A DNA stretch of 64,000 nt. Origin: a candidate division WOR-3 bacterium. GTDB lineage: Bacteria; SDB-A. Both the position numbers and the translations under genes were made by a program. The stretch spans positions 55,364 to 119,363 of the forward strand of contig JAFGSQ010000024.1 in NCBI GenBank assembly GCA_016934535.1, read 5' to 3'. The first letter of the stretch is position 1; every line of letters starts with the position of its first letter. This document shows positions 51,701-60,731 of this stretch, piece after piece. The notes beneath the pieces are model-generated. The model saw only the letters and a list, made by a program, of their open reading frames with translations, searched no databases and was not told where the DNA came from.

Positions 51701-52241
51701 ACTCTTCGCCGAAGCTTTAAAAATCAACAAATTGGTCGGTGACATTTTTGAAAACGGGAGAATCCTGACGTCGTGGTCCCGTATGAAATTGGAAACCGGC
51801 GATATTTCTTCATCAAGAGAAATACTCCGAAAAGCACTGGTGTACATAAAAAAAGCTGATTTTTCTGAAAACAATTTCGTTTATCACAGCATTCAAGTGG
51901 GTTTAGCGCTTAAGAGCGGGAATTATTTTTTAGTCAAAAGAAATCTGAAAAAAGCAGAAAGATACATGAAAATCCTCGGAACAGACCACTATCTTGCCGA
52001 ATTTTCTCAGCTTTCCGCACAAGTCCTGGAATTTAACGGAGATAAGAGAAAAGCCGAGAAATCGTACATCAAGACATTTCAGTTATTCGATAAAATCGGC
52101 GAATCGCTGAATTGCGCAAAGTCTTATTACCTATACGGGCTGTTTTTAAAAAAACAGGGAGAGAACGATGAATATACAGATAAAGCGAAAAAAATCTTCA
52201 AGGATTTAAAGATTCCTTTCTGGATAAAAGCTCTGAAATGA
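48717..52241 (+). CDS. Zinc-ribbon / class III cyclase-like / AAA ATPase / TPR signalling protein
   Basis: 1,174 residues. Zinc ribbon (C3, C6, C17, C20); class III nucleotidyl cyclase domain (about 32-215) with metal Asp D42 (FADLSGFT) and D86 (YQGDSVIALFG) and GDAVNIASR (161-169); AAA/STAND-type ATPase from about 233 with Walker A GDAGIGKT (264-271) and a winged-helix-like region; about 12 TPR repeats from about 660. The Lys usually four residues before D86 is Gly, so adenine selectivity may be altered or lost. A typical large regulator architecture, target unknown. It is AT-rich relative to upstream genes. Confidence 0.85.
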   Translation: MKCSSCGFENSEKSNYCCNCGSILFKSTTQEERKLSSILFADLSGFTGLSHDLEPEEVAEIVTAYSGIINPIIIRNGGFIRGYQGDSVIALFGIPKAAEDDPERSVKCANEILQAVPSINAKIFEITGKSFNIGIHAGINSGIIALSETRSPIKKEQTVLGDAVNIASRIMNLAQKNEIYVAEHVFRQTKHFAEYGILEDFFVKGLKDKIRVCKFIGLKEKPSQKRLLMESDQCFVGRDESLGKLFQFVKNAPENKISALFITGDAGIGKTRLIMEFNKSHINIKRDLLVFSQCPPMGENFVNYTLVKILEKIFSIDKKDTVEDKKSKIMSKYTLSSKNRGLEGLRFIFYLMSIAPEKGLPIPEYIDPKSLKLEIYSAIQEILINLCSTKRVFLIIDDFHWIDRSSADFFIYLSEMQKDIPLIMIFLSRMEKRGPHKDFSDVIQKNCYKKFFDIELLPLDYSQSREIFNFLVSDNSIDDELADRILIKAGGNPFFIEEMARHIIEQKNIEGKFSTSQNSVRTEFLPDSVISLIYSRIDALESVQKKILRASSVIGRDLNETILAEVSGEDLLSVKNELSDLSDMQYLMKLNGVYSFKHPLIQEVAYKTITKKEKKWFHERTAIFIEKLDESGQKNYHENLALHYFKSENWDKSFEHSILSAESDISKFQNEAALKFCELAEICANRLNDKNKLIRTLLIKSRILSFTGNNKEALKWAIKCLKLTEKSKIPATTSACELLLSEIYSILGNYEKMNRYTTRALKFYKKNGDLDGQANCHILSGRLYYMKSDFRKSLSRYVKALNAYKITKNTRGIFRAYNLIGLIYYELSDLKNSLSYQLKASKILKKTGDRFDRTRVLTSIAFIYYKLHKYSKALDFYEQSLKIKNEIGDKQGLSFNLAHIGILYMYKNDYRGAQKYFEESLKILHSVGDLRSQSNVKFYLGMIFRIIGDINKAKKTLSEASNVSKKIGDCQCYSECLYSLGLIEWDTGKFNNAEKLFAEALKINKLVGDIFENGRILTSWSRMKLETGDISSSREILRKALVYIKKADFSENNFVYHSIQVGLALKSGNYFLVKRNLKKAERYMKILGTDHYLAEFSQLSAQVLEFNGDKRKAEKSYIKTFQLFDKIGESLNCAKSYYLYGLFLKKQGENDEYTDKAKKIFKDLKIPFWIKALK

Positions 52242-52246
52242 AATTT

Positions 52247-52258
52247 GGCCGCGCGGCC
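52247..52258. other. GC-rich palindrome between convergent genes
   Basis: GGCCGCGCGGCC is a perfect 12-base palindrome five bases after the cyclase stop. It may serve as a two-way terminator but no T tract follows. The surrounding 39-base gap holds nothing else. Confidence 0.4.
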
Positions 52259-52280
52259 GAACCGGTAATGATCCGAGATC

Positions 52281-53642
52281 TTATTCCGTTACTGTAATTT
52301 TACCCGAACCGCTGTATTCGCCTGCAGTCAGTTTGAAAATATAAGTCCCCGCCGGAACCTCCTGTCCCGATCCGTCAGTCTTTTCCCATGTCAAAACGTG
52401 AGAGCCCGGTAATACACCGGAAAAATTGACGGTTTTTAACTGCCTCCCTGCCATGTCGTAGATACTGAATCTGACATCAGAGTTCTCTGTTACAGTGAAT
52501 TTTATTCTGACATCTTCTCTGCTGAAATTTCCTGAGATCAGCGAAAATAAAAATTCGTTTTGCTCAGGAATTACCGGTTCTTCTTCGACGGAGAGGATTA
52601 CATCAGTATGGAGCATCTCGCAATACGGTCTATAACCCACGGCGTCCATCCCAGCGCATGAGAATAAATTCATTTCGTCATCTTCAACTAACATAACAGG
52701 CGCTATCAAACATGTGTGGTTCATGCATAAGGTTGGTTTGTCCGGAATGGCCGACCATCCAGAATCCGATTGATACATGTAACAGGAACTCAAATAATTG
52801 TAACTTCCATCCTGTCCTGCGATTATGAAGAGTTTGTCGCCGAAGGAAGCGTATCCGCACCTTCTCCTGCCAACACCCGGAATATTGCCGTCCGCCGTCC
52901 ATGTTATCACAGAAGGATTTACCGGATCGATGTAGCCTTTATAAACCGCCGCCGACCATTGAGCAGAAGAAGTATAGCCAGTAGCTAATATAAGAGTGTC
53001 GTTTCCAAGATAACCTGATGCTCCGCACATATTACCCACGGGCAAAGACGTCGCGTAAAAATAACTGTCCCCCGCTATGTCGTATACCTGAACTGTTGAT
53101 GAAGCCGTCCAACCGCTGCCTCCACCGATAAGATAAATCATACCTTTGTCTTCGGCAAGAGCTATGTTGGCGTCGTTCAAAGGAGTGAGCATCGTAGGTC
53201 CTATGTGATAAGTGTCTGCTAGAATATCGTATATCACGCATGTACCCATACCTGAATAACTGCCGAACATGTATATCTTGTTTTCGCAGGTTGTTGAGCA
53301 TCCGTATCTCATTTCAACCGGCATAGCTGTGCCGGTTGACCAGGAATTCGAAAAGAGATCGAATATATAATGAGGAGTGGACGGCGCCGCGTTACCTCCG
53401 AAAACATGTATCTGCAGAGTCTCCCCGTCGCTCGATCTGTAATATCCCGAGAACATCCCGCATCTTCCCTCCGGCATGTTCGTCAAAACCTGCCAGTATA
53501 AAGAATCTGAGTTTAATGTCGTATAACTTACTGATTCGACATAATTCGAAGTCTGTAATATTCTCTGGTCTCCGTCCTCTACAGCTGAATAAACAGGCAG
53601 ACAAATAAATCCGGTCAGCATTACAGTGAATAAAACTTTCAC
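52281..53642 (-). CDS. Secreted kelch-repeat protein with C-terminal sorting-like domain
   Basis: A GTG at 53642 behind AAAGGGGG gives 453 residues with a clean signal peptide (about 1-20). A frame to 53744 would add an unlikely leader. Residues about 45-350 hold kelch-type blades (RYGCSTTCENKIYMFGSYSG; YLIGGGSGW; RRRCGYASFGDKLFIIAGQDG). The last 85 residues match the FlgD-Ig/type IX-like sorting module ending GTYIFKLTAGEYSGSGKI. Surface-exposed or released protein of unknown ligand. Confidence 0.8.
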   Translation of the reverse strand: MKVLFTVMLTGFICLPVYSAVEDGDQRILQTSNYVESVSYTTLNSDSLYWQVLTNMPEGRCGMFSGYYRSSDGETLQIHVFGGNAAPSTPHYIFDLFSNSWSTGTAMPVEMRYGCSTTCENKIYMFGSYSGMGTCVIYDILADTYHIGPTMLTPLNDANIALAEDKGMIYLIGGGSGWTASSTVQVYDIAGDSYFYATSLPVGNMCGASGYLGNDTLILATGYTSSAQWSAAVYKGYIDPVNPSVITWTADGNIPGVGRRRCGYASFGDKLFIIAGQDGSYNYLSSCYMYQSDSGWSAIPDKPTLCMNHTCLIAPVMLVEDDEMNLFSCAGMDAVGYRPYCEMLHTDVILSVEEEPVIPEQNEFLFSLISGNFSREDVRIKFTVTENSDVRFSIYDMAGRQLKTVNFSGVLPGSHVLTWEKTDGSGQEVPAGTYIFKLTAGEYSGSGKITVTE

Positions 53643-53917
53643 ACAGCCCCCTTTGCTTAAGAATTTCATTGAAAATATTGACAAAACACCTGTCCGTTCT
53701 CCTTTCTGTTGAAAGTGCGGCAGATTTTTACTTATTATATACACTTTTTATTTTTTTGAGATAGTTGTTTTCAGATAAATGCATTGATTTTATATTTAAG
53801 TCATATCAATTGGAAAAAACTGCTATGTTCTATATAGATCTTGTTTTTCATAAATTTCTGTTTGAATTATCACTTCTTCAATTGCACAATAATCTTGAAA
53901 TCCGAAAAGGAGGCAAA

Positions 53918-55432
53918 ATGCGTACATTAATTTCACTCGTAATATTTCTGTATACCGGAAATCTGTTTTCTTACACGACTCATTTTGTTTGCAGATGCAT
54001 AACAGCCCCTGTCATGCTTTCTTACTGCATTACAGATGAATACTCGGTCGAAATCGACACTCTCTGGAGACAGGGTCCGAACTCATGGGGCGGTTCACTT
54101 CTTTATTGGAACTACGATCTTAGCGAATGGGTCGCGGCTATATCACGTTCATTGCTGACAAAAGTAGAAAGCGCAGTAATGACAAAAGATTTTGTATCGG
54201 AATGGTTCGAGGCTGGAATAAGCAACACCGCTGGTATTCTTGCAGACGGCACGGTGCTGTATTACGGTTCCGATTCAGAAAACGTTTACTATCTGGGAAT
54301 CGGAGAAAAACTGATTGGACCATATAAAATAGGCGCGGGCGATTTTTACATTTTTGAAAACGGCAGTCACTGGGCCAAGGTAATTGGCAAAGGAAACGGC
54401 TACGTTCTATTATACGACGGAGAGGAAATGTCCGGAATTTACGATCAGATAGACAAGGTTCAGTTTGATTATGTGTCGGGTGAAATAATATTCAGGTTCA
54501 TGAAAGACGATCACTACGGAATCGCAGGTTCAAAAAGAGGCGTCCTTTTTACGTCCGAGTGGATAGGGAACGTAATTTCAATAAAAAACGGAGACATTTA
54601 CTGTGAAATAGGAAAGAACGGCTCCTGGACTGGAGACAATTGGAGAGGCTTCGAAGCAGTCGCTAAAAACGGCGCCCCTGTCAGCGAATGGCACCAAACA
54701 CTTGAGTTTTTTAAACTTATTGATATTTCTCCGCTTTATTATTTCATTGACGACGAGGGAGAATGGTGCGGAGTCGGATCTGAATTCTTCGGGCCGTACG
54801 AGTCAATTGATGAACCTGTGTTCAGCTCAGGACAGGATTATTATTACGCGGCAAAAAATCAGGATGGCATATATTCAATATACAAAAACGGCGAAAGGTT
54901 AATCTTTGATGACTACGTTTATACCGCTATCTTTCCCAATGACTCCAAAACAGGCTTTTCTCCGGCGGTTTGTCCTTCCGGCGTGACTTTTCTCGCTGTA
55001 AACGAGATCGGCGATTATTACCTTATGTTCAACGAGAGGATTTTCGGGCCATACGAAAACGCTTCTCCGCCGGTTGTCTCAGAAAACGGAGAGCACATGG
55101 CATGGATTATCGAAGACATCAACGGAAGGCTGGTAGTGCTGCTCGACGCCATACCAAAAGGGGACGCCTACGATGAGATATATAATTACTCTCTGAAACT
55201 CTCTCCCGGCGGTGATCATATCGGCTTCATCGGCAAAACAGGAAGAAGTTATTACCTTGTCGTAGACGGAAACAAAATTGCCGGACCTTTTGCAGATCCG
55301 GCACTGGCAGGGCGGATAGGGACAACTCTTTCGGACATATACATAACAGATGATTCTCTTGTTTTTTTGGGTGACTACCTTCACATTATTAAAGGTGTAT
55401 CACTGCTAAGAGTCACTATTAAATTCAAATAA
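53918..55432 (+). CDS. Secreted WG/propeller-like repeat protein
   Basis: The ATG at 53918 follows AAAAGGAGG and gives 504 residues with a signal peptide (about 1-18). A much longer frame reaching 53765 has no site. Several repeats of about 50-60 residues contain FGPYES/FGPYEN and NGERLIFDDYVY-like motifs, and others around GEWCGVGSE, suggesting a WD/WG-type propeller. I do not recognise a named family. It is convergent with the other WG-repeat gene, so the pair may be related. Confidence 0.65.
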   Translation: MRTLISLVIFLYTGNLFSYTTHFVCRCITAPVMLSYCITDEYSVEIDTLWRQGPNSWGGSLLYWNYDLSEWVAAISRSLLTKVESAVMTKDFVSEWFEAGISNTAGILADGTVLYYGSDSENVYYLGIGEKLIGPYKIGAGDFYIFENGSHWAKVIGKGNGYVLLYDGEEMSGIYDQIDKVQFDYVSGEIIFRFMKDDHYGIAGSKRGVLFTSEWIGNVISIKNGDIYCEIGKNGSWTGDNWRGFEAVAKNGAPVSEWHQTLEFFKLIDISPLYYFIDDEGEWCGVGSEFFGPYESIDEPVFSSGQDYYYAAKNQDGIYSIYKNGERLIFDDYVYTAIFPNDSKTGFSPAVCPSGVTFLAVNEIGDYYLMFNERIFGPYENASPPVVSENGEHMAWIIEDINGRLVVLLDAIPKGDAYDEIYNYSLKLSPGGDHIGFIGKTGRSYYLVVDGNKIAGPFADPALAGRIGTTLSDIYITDDSLVFLGDYLHIIKGVSLLRVTIKFK

Positions 55433-55475
55433 TGAATCGAACTTTACTTATTTTCTACGACAATCAATATACGTT

Positions 55476-57713
55476 CTATTTCTTTTCCCACAGATTAATT
55501 TCGTAGATGTTAGGCGTTTTCGGCCAGGCCATCCCGGCAAAACCCACCGCGTTCTGAGGCACGTCTCCAAATCTCTGCCACGTGATGACTTCTTCCAGGT
55601 TTTTTTCTCTGATCACGTCAGACAGGGCTTCCATCATCTCCTGTTCTCTGTATCTGAAGTATTTCGACGAAAAATTCTGTTCAATACAATACGGCTCTAC
55701 GGCGAAAAGATATCCTTTCCTTCCGTCGTGTTCGATTTTTTCGACACCTATGGAATTGTCGTTTCTTAAAGGCCGGGGAATATACCATTCCTCTTTTTCT
55801 TTCGGAGGAGGATACACCCATATTTTTGAGGACGAGTATTTTTCTCTGAAACTCTTTATTATTCCGTCTTCTATTTCGTACGTCCTGTCATCAGCAGCGA
55901 CAATCATATTCTGAACAACTCCGTAACAGATCCTCACGCCCGGCACATAAATAGGCATTGTCCTTTCTTCAAACCTCATTCCTTCGGGCAAGCTAAGATC
56001 TGTTTTCACACCTATCAGATCAGTTACGGACTCACTCGCGGGACAAGGCGTTTTTTTGTCAAAAACACAATTGAGATATGACGGCAGATCCTCGAACCAG
56101 CTTTGACCCGAATCTTGGTCGGGGTGTTTAATTGCGACGCGTTTTTTGTACATGTTGAATTTCAGTTCATCTCCCGGTTCGCAGAGCCTTATAAAGATGA
56201 CTTCGATCACAGGCAAGCCAATCTCCTTAAATTCTTCAAAAAGAACGGCCAGAGCTTTTTTAGGATTAAAGACACGTGAGGCCAGAAACGAAAGGTTCCA
56301 GTTGGATATGAACAATTCGTTTTCCACAAAAATGCTGTCGATTGTAGACAAACCGTTCAGAAGGTATTCCCAGTTGTAAATTATCTGTGTCATTTTTTCG
56401 TATTCTTCACCTTCAACCGCCTTTGAAAATCCTACTATGACTCTGAATACGTCGTATTTCCCAATATCGTCGAAAACTTTGCTGGAAAATCCCTCTTTTG
56501 GCATGAGGGTCCATTCTCTCCGGTACGAAGGCTCCTCTTGTTCCCACTTTACATGTAAGGCCTGTGCCATTCCGTCCGAAAATTCGCCGATTCTTCCAAA
56601 TTGAAAGCCGCATATTTTTTTACCTGCGGAATCTATCAGGCCCCACAATCCGCCTTTCATGACGGGTGCTCTGTCTTCGCTGAAAACGCCGACGTAGTCG
56701 TATTTCTCGTCGTTTATCTTTCTCCCTTTTTTATCTATGAAAAACCATTCATCCTCGTTGCAGACACCCGCGAATCCTTCTGTGAATCCGTACACTGAAA
56801 CATACTGCGGCGGAATAATATCCGCCCCATCAAGGTCTATGAATCCCCAGAGTCCGTTTTTCTTTACCCTGGCAAGCCCTTCGTTCGGAAGTAAAATGTC
56901 TTCGAACGGCCCTGCCGTAGACGCGTCTTTCTTCATGAAGTACCATCCCCCGTCCAGAAAGAGACCGCATAATCCCTGCCCTGCTCCTTTGAATTGGTCC
57001 ACCCATACATCTTTTATCATTTTTCCATTTTGATTTATAAACGAATAAAAGCCGTCTTTCTTTACCCAGGCGATCCCGTCCTGAAACAGGGATATGCTCT
57101 CGTATCCGTCGGAAATTATCTTTCCGGTTTTGTCGATCAGGTGTATTTGGCCGTTTATTTTCACCGATGCAACGTCGTCGGTGAAATCGTAGGCCATTTC
57201 GAAATCCGGTTTTATAACCCATTCTCCCTTTTTATCTACGTACCCGTCCGATCCGCCTTGATTCGCCACGGCTATTTCGCACGAAAATTTCCCCAGAAAA
57301 TTAAAAACGGGTTTGATCACGACGTTTCCTTTTTTGTCCATCGCTCCACACATACCCCCGGATACAAATCCGCCCAATCCCCCGGAAAAGTCATAACAAC
57401 TTTCACACTGCATCTGCGGCGTAGCCGCCCCGGAACTGTCCAGGTACCTCCATGTCCCCCCATTTAGCAAACCGTTGCTGTTGTACGCACCGCCTTCGTT
57501 CAGCCAAAGCACTCCTTCGGACCACTTGCCGAAATAGTCGAAAGCGTCTTCGAAAAGATATTTACCTTCCCTGTCTATTACGCTGTACTTTCTTTTTCCG
57601 AATTTCTTTACAACAGCTGTTTTGTCCCTGAACTGGCTGGTGACGTAAAACTTCGGAGAAATCACTGTTTTCGAATCTTTGTCAATGAAACCGAAACGAA
57701 AATTATCCGACAC
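55476..57713 (-). CDS. WG-repeat (KWG) protein, 745 residues
   Basis: The N-terminal 410 residues consist of about nine WG beta repeats (GLWGFIDLDG, GLWGLIDSAG, GDGYVDKKGEWV), each about 45 residues, giving a propeller-like array. There is no obvious signal peptide; the first residues are polar, so it may be cytoplasmic or use another export route. The C-terminal 330 residues form a different domain, with Tyr/Pro-rich blocks and several Cys, that I do not recognise. WG repeats also occur in toxin-immunity and nutrient-stress proteins. Confidence 0.75.
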   Translation of the reverse strand: MSDNFRFGFIDKDSKTVISPKFYVTSQFRDKTAVVKKFGKRKYSVIDREGKYLFEDAFDYFGKWSEGVLWLNEGGAYNSNGLLNGGTWRYLDSSGAATPQMQCESCYDFSGGLGGFVSGGMCGAMDKKGNVVIKPVFNFLGKFSCEIAVANQGGSDGYVDKKGEWVIKPDFEMAYDFTDDVASVKINGQIHLIDKTGKIISDGYESISLFQDGIAWVKKDGFYSFINQNGKMIKDVWVDQFKGAGQGLCGLFLDGGWYFMKKDASTAGPFEDILLPNEGLARVKKNGLWGFIDLDGADIIPPQYVSVYGFTEGFAGVCNEDEWFFIDKKGRKINDEKYDYVGVFSEDRAPVMKGGLWGLIDSAGKKICGFQFGRIGEFSDGMAQALHVKWEQEEPSYRREWTLMPKEGFSSKVFDDIGKYDVFRVIVGFSKAVEGEEYEKMTQIIYNWEYLLNGLSTIDSIFVENELFISNWNLSFLASRVFNPKKALAVLFEEFKEIGLPVIEVIFIRLCEPGDELKFNMYKKRVAIKHPDQDSGQSWFEDLPSYLNCVFDKKTPCPASESVTDLIGVKTDLSLPEGMRFEERTMPIYVPGVRICYGVVQNMIVAADDRTYEIEDGIIKSFREKYSSSKIWVYPPPKEKEEWYIPRPLRNDNSIGVEKIEHDGRKGYLFAVEPYCIEQNFSSKYFRYREQEMMEALSDVIREKNLEEVITWQRFGDVPQNAVGFAGMAWPKTPNIYEINLWEKK

Positions 57714-57852
57714 ATTAACCTCCTTTTTTTTCGAAAATAATAAATGAAATGAATTAAAATTCTCTTAAAAGAAATTTTGGCAAATTTAAGATTGGTTTTT
57801 TTTCACAAAACACAGCAATTCACTTATATAATAATGTTTATTAAAATGCCTT

Positions 57853-58407
57853 ATGCAGAAAAAAGAACTCAGAAAAATGAAAAAATTCCGCTTCCAACTT
57901 CTTCACAAATGGATAGTTGAAAATTTTTTACCCTGCCGGATCTGCGACATAGGCGGAGGAAAAGGTCTTCTTTCATTCCTGCTACATAACGCCGGTTTTG
58001 ACGCCACGGTTATTGACCCTTGCGACCAAATTCTTCCTGACAAATACAAGGATCTTTATAACGTAAAGCACAAAATACCCGATACTTTCAAAATTAAAAG
58101 ATTGACAAAGGAATACGCTATCGACATGGCAAAAGACTACGATCTGTTAATAGGCCTTCACGCCCACGGTTCTAACATGAAAATTCTTGAAGGAGCCGCC
58201 AAATATAAAAAGGATTTCATTCTTTTGCCTTGCTGTGTAATAGACGAACCTATCGAAATAAAACCGGACATTGATTGGTTGAAATCTCTTGAGGAATATG
58301 CCATTACACTCGGTCACAAAACGACCAGATTTGAGCTTAATTTCAGGGGTCAGAACATCGGTTTTTACAAAACCGACGGCACTTTTCTCGCAAAAAAATC
58401 ACGATGA
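57853..58407 (+). CDS. Small Rossmann-fold methyltransferase-like protein
   Basis: 184 residues. The motif CDIGGGKGLLSFLLHNAG (about 30-48) is a SAM-binding motif I, followed by DATVIDPCD (motif II). The C-terminal half, including a short Cys-Cys pair, is small for a methyltransferase, so the substrate site may be reduced. Start at the ATG 57853 without a clear site, about 20 bases after a TATAAT at 57827. The stop overlaps the next gene (ATGA). Confidence 0.7.
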   Translation: MQKKELRKMKKFRFQLLHKWIVENFLPCRICDIGGGKGLLSFLLHNAGFDATVIDPCDQILPDKYKDLYNVKHKIPDTFKIKRLTKEYAIDMAKDYDLLIGLHAHGSNMKILEGAAKYKKDFILLPCCVIDEPIEIKPDIDWLKSLEEYAITLGHKTTRFELNFRGQNIGFYKTDGTFLAKKSR

Positions 58408-58958
58408 AACAAAAAATCAGCGCACTACTAACAATTATTCTTGTTACACCGATTTTAGCAGGAATATACGGTGTTCTGCACGACCAGTTGACGTACACAA
58501 TTTCGCCTGAATACTACACAAAATTCAAATTCTACCGGTTCGGATTGGCAGAAGACGGAGGAGTTTATAGATATTCGGAAAGATTAGGAGCGGCTCTGGT
58601 CGGATTTTCAGCAACCTGGTGGACGGGCATACCCATAGGTATTATTCTCGGTTTAACAGGAATGATACACAAAGATTGGATTACAATGTCAAAAATAACA
58701 GCCAAATCTTTAACACTTGTATTGATAATATCAATAGCCTCGGGACTCTCTGGTTTGTTGATCGGTAAATTTTTCCTGGCAAATTCTGACTTCCCCTGGA
58801 ATTTCCCTGAAAATATTCTTGATAAAAACAATTTTATAGCCGTGGGTTCAATGCATAATTTCAGTTATGCCGGAGGACTTTTTGGCCTGATATCAGGAAT
58901 TATTTTCTCATGTTTAAACAAAAACAAGCATAAAAAAACAAATAATAACATTTTGTAA
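58404..58958 (+). CDS. Polytopic membrane protein of unknown function
   Basis: 184 residues with four hydrophobic segments (about 5-22, 65-90, 105-130, 155-175) and a hydrophilic loop (about 25-60) containing YYTKFKFYRFGLAEDGG. The last residues are Lys/Asn-rich. No family recognised. The ATGA overlap suggests co-translation with the methyltransferase-like gene. Confidence 0.65.
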   Translation: MKQKISALLTIILVTPILAGIYGVLHDQLTYTISPEYYTKFKFYRFGLAEDGGVYRYSERLGAALVGFSATWWTGIPIGIILGLTGMIHKDWITMSKITAKSLTLVLIISIASGLSGLLIGKFFLANSDFPWNFPENILDKNNFIAVGSMHNFSYAGGLFGLISGIIFSCLNKNKHKKTNNNIL

Positions 58959-58976
58959 TTCCTCCTGCCGAGGAAT
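58958..58976 (+). other. Small hairpin after the membrane-protein gene
   Basis: ATTCCTC/GAGGAAT with a 5-base loop, a perfect 7-base stem beginning at the stop codon of the previous gene. No U tract follows; TATAAT just after it may be a -10 for the BNR protein. Confidence 0.4.
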
Positions 58977-59011
58977 ATAATCATGAAGGATCATTAATTT
59001 AAGGAGGAAAG

Positions 59012-60673
59012 ATGAAAAATTTATTATTTTTCGCTGTTCTCTTTCCGATCTCTTTACTTCATGCTGAAACCAAAGGTCCCTCAGGCGATGACTACATTAT
59101 TCCAGTCATCGAATTGTTCAAGGAAGAATGCGATTCTGACGATGTTCTCGATTTTGAATCACTTTCCGGCAATATATGCGAAACAGAAAGAACCGGCAAT
59201 TCAACAGAACCCTCTAAATTCTCCTCTTTTTGGGGTCCGAACATACTGGTTACCGATAATTGCAACACTCTCTACAGAGACGACATGGCTTTTGATTACG
59301 ACGCCGGCGGAAACATATACGCTGCAATCCAGTCTTCCCATGACGGAGTAAACGACACTTTGTTTATTTACCGTTCAACCGACAAAGGATTGACTTGGAA
59401 TATCTGCTACTGGAACTATGTCGCGAACGGCGGTAAGATTATTGATTTCGATATGAGGCTGGAACCATACACTTCAGTCAATCCGGAGATATACATAGCC
59501 TGGGCTGATTCCCAATTCACTTCCGGATACAGAACGTTCTTTGGAGCCGTCAAACCAGGGATTTCCGAAAGATGGGTTCGTCTGGATTCTGCATTTACAT
59601 CTCAGGACAGTATTTTTTGTGTCGCCATGGACGTCAGTCCCGATTCAAATCCTTTGGTCGCGATTTCCACTCTAAGCTACTCGCCATATCCAGGTGAAAC
59701 GGAATGGGCTACTTTTTATTCCGCCGATGCCGGAATATCATGGAATCTCGCAAATCATATAACCTCTTACGCTCCGATGGGTCTGTCCGTGGCCTGTAAT
59801 TCCCGGGAAGTATTTTATGTCGCAACAATTTACACTCAGAACAAACACAGAATGCGCCTGGCAAGATATAACAATGGCACATGGTCGGGAAATTATATTT
59901 CAATGGATTATGACACTTTAAGGACCTGTCCCCTTATCGCCACTCAGAAATACCACACCTATCCGGCAAACTATGTCTGTGCTTTTGAGACTATGGGTTC
60001 CGGCAGCGCTTCGAGGATTTTATACTGCTACAGCAGTGACGGAGGGCAGAACTGGAACAGCCCTGACTACTGGTCAGTAACAGGGGACAGGTGCAGTTCG
60101 ATACCAAATACCAGAATTGGTTGGAATTACACAGAAGATTTTCCTATAGCATCCTGCTTCGTCGAAGGAGGGTCTTTCGATTCTCTCGTCACTTCGGTTT
60201 GTGTCGGTAATTTCAACGGCTGGAGTCAAAGGACTGTTGTAAATAATTATTCACTTACAACGACAATTCCATCACACGTACTATATGTAAGCGGCTTAGA
60301 TATAAACGGACCGATTGTTCTTTACAGGCAAAACAATTCCAACAACATTTGGTTTGACAGGTGGGATCACTACAATCAGGTCGAAGAAACTCTTTCCAAT
60401 AATTTCATTTCTTCAGACGTGATAATTTACAGAGAAAACAGCGGATTCAGAATTGATCTGTCAACTGCCGGCGAGATAGTGTTGAGAATTTCAGTATTTG
60501 ACATTCTCGGGAGAAACATAAAAACCATATCCGACAGCAAATTGAGCAAAGGAGATCACGTCTTTTTTTGGATTCTCGACGACGAAAACGGTGATATTGT
60601 CCGTTCAGGGAATTACTTCATCAATTTCGAATCAATGGGTCAAAATTTTTCAAAAACAATACAAGTGTTTTAA
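59012..60673 (+). CDS. Secreted BNR/sialidase-like propeller protein with C-terminal sorting-like domain
   Basis: 553 residues, AAGGAGG before the ATG, signal peptide about 1-18. Residues about 85-440 contain BNR/Asp-box motifs (STDKGLTWN; SADAGISWN; SSDGGQNWN), giving a six-bladed propeller like exo-sialidases, but catalytic Arg/Tyr pattern is not evident. The last 80 residues form the same FlgD-Ig/type IX-like domain as the other secreted proteins (SVFDILGRNIKTIS...GNYFINFESM). Export to the surface is likely. Confidence 0.82.
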   Translation: MKNLLFFAVLFPISLLHAETKGPSGDDYIIPVIELFKEECDSDDVLDFESLSGNICETERTGNSTEPSKFSSFWGPNILVTDNCNTLYRDDMAFDYDAGGNIYAAIQSSHDGVNDTLFIYRSTDKGLTWNICYWNYVANGGKIIDFDMRLEPYTSVNPEIYIAWADSQFTSGYRTFFGAVKPGISERWVRLDSAFTSQDSIFCVAMDVSPDSNPLVAISTLSYSPYPGETEWATFYSADAGISWNLANHITSYAPMGLSVACNSREVFYVATIYTQNKHRMRLARYNNGTWSGNYISMDYDTLRTCPLIATQKYHTYPANYVCAFETMGSGSASRILYCYSSDGGQNWNSPDYWSVTGDRCSSIPNTRIGWNYTEDFPIASCFVEGGSFDSLVTSVCVGNFNGWSQRTVVNNYSLTTTIPSHVLYVSGLDINGPIVLYRQNNSNNIWFDRWDHYNQVEETLSNNFISSDVIIYRENSGFRIDLSTAGEIVLRISVFDILGRNIKTISDSKLSKGDHVFFWILDDENGDIVRSGNYFINFESMGQNFSKTIQVF

Positions 60674-60731
60674 AACAACTTTAATGTTTTTATATTTAAA
60701 AAGCGCTTAACTGCTATTCACATCGAATTTT

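Noticed and set aside
53765-53917. Longer start for the secreted WG-like protein
   Set aside because: The signal peptide and strong AAAAGGAGG support the ATG at 53918.
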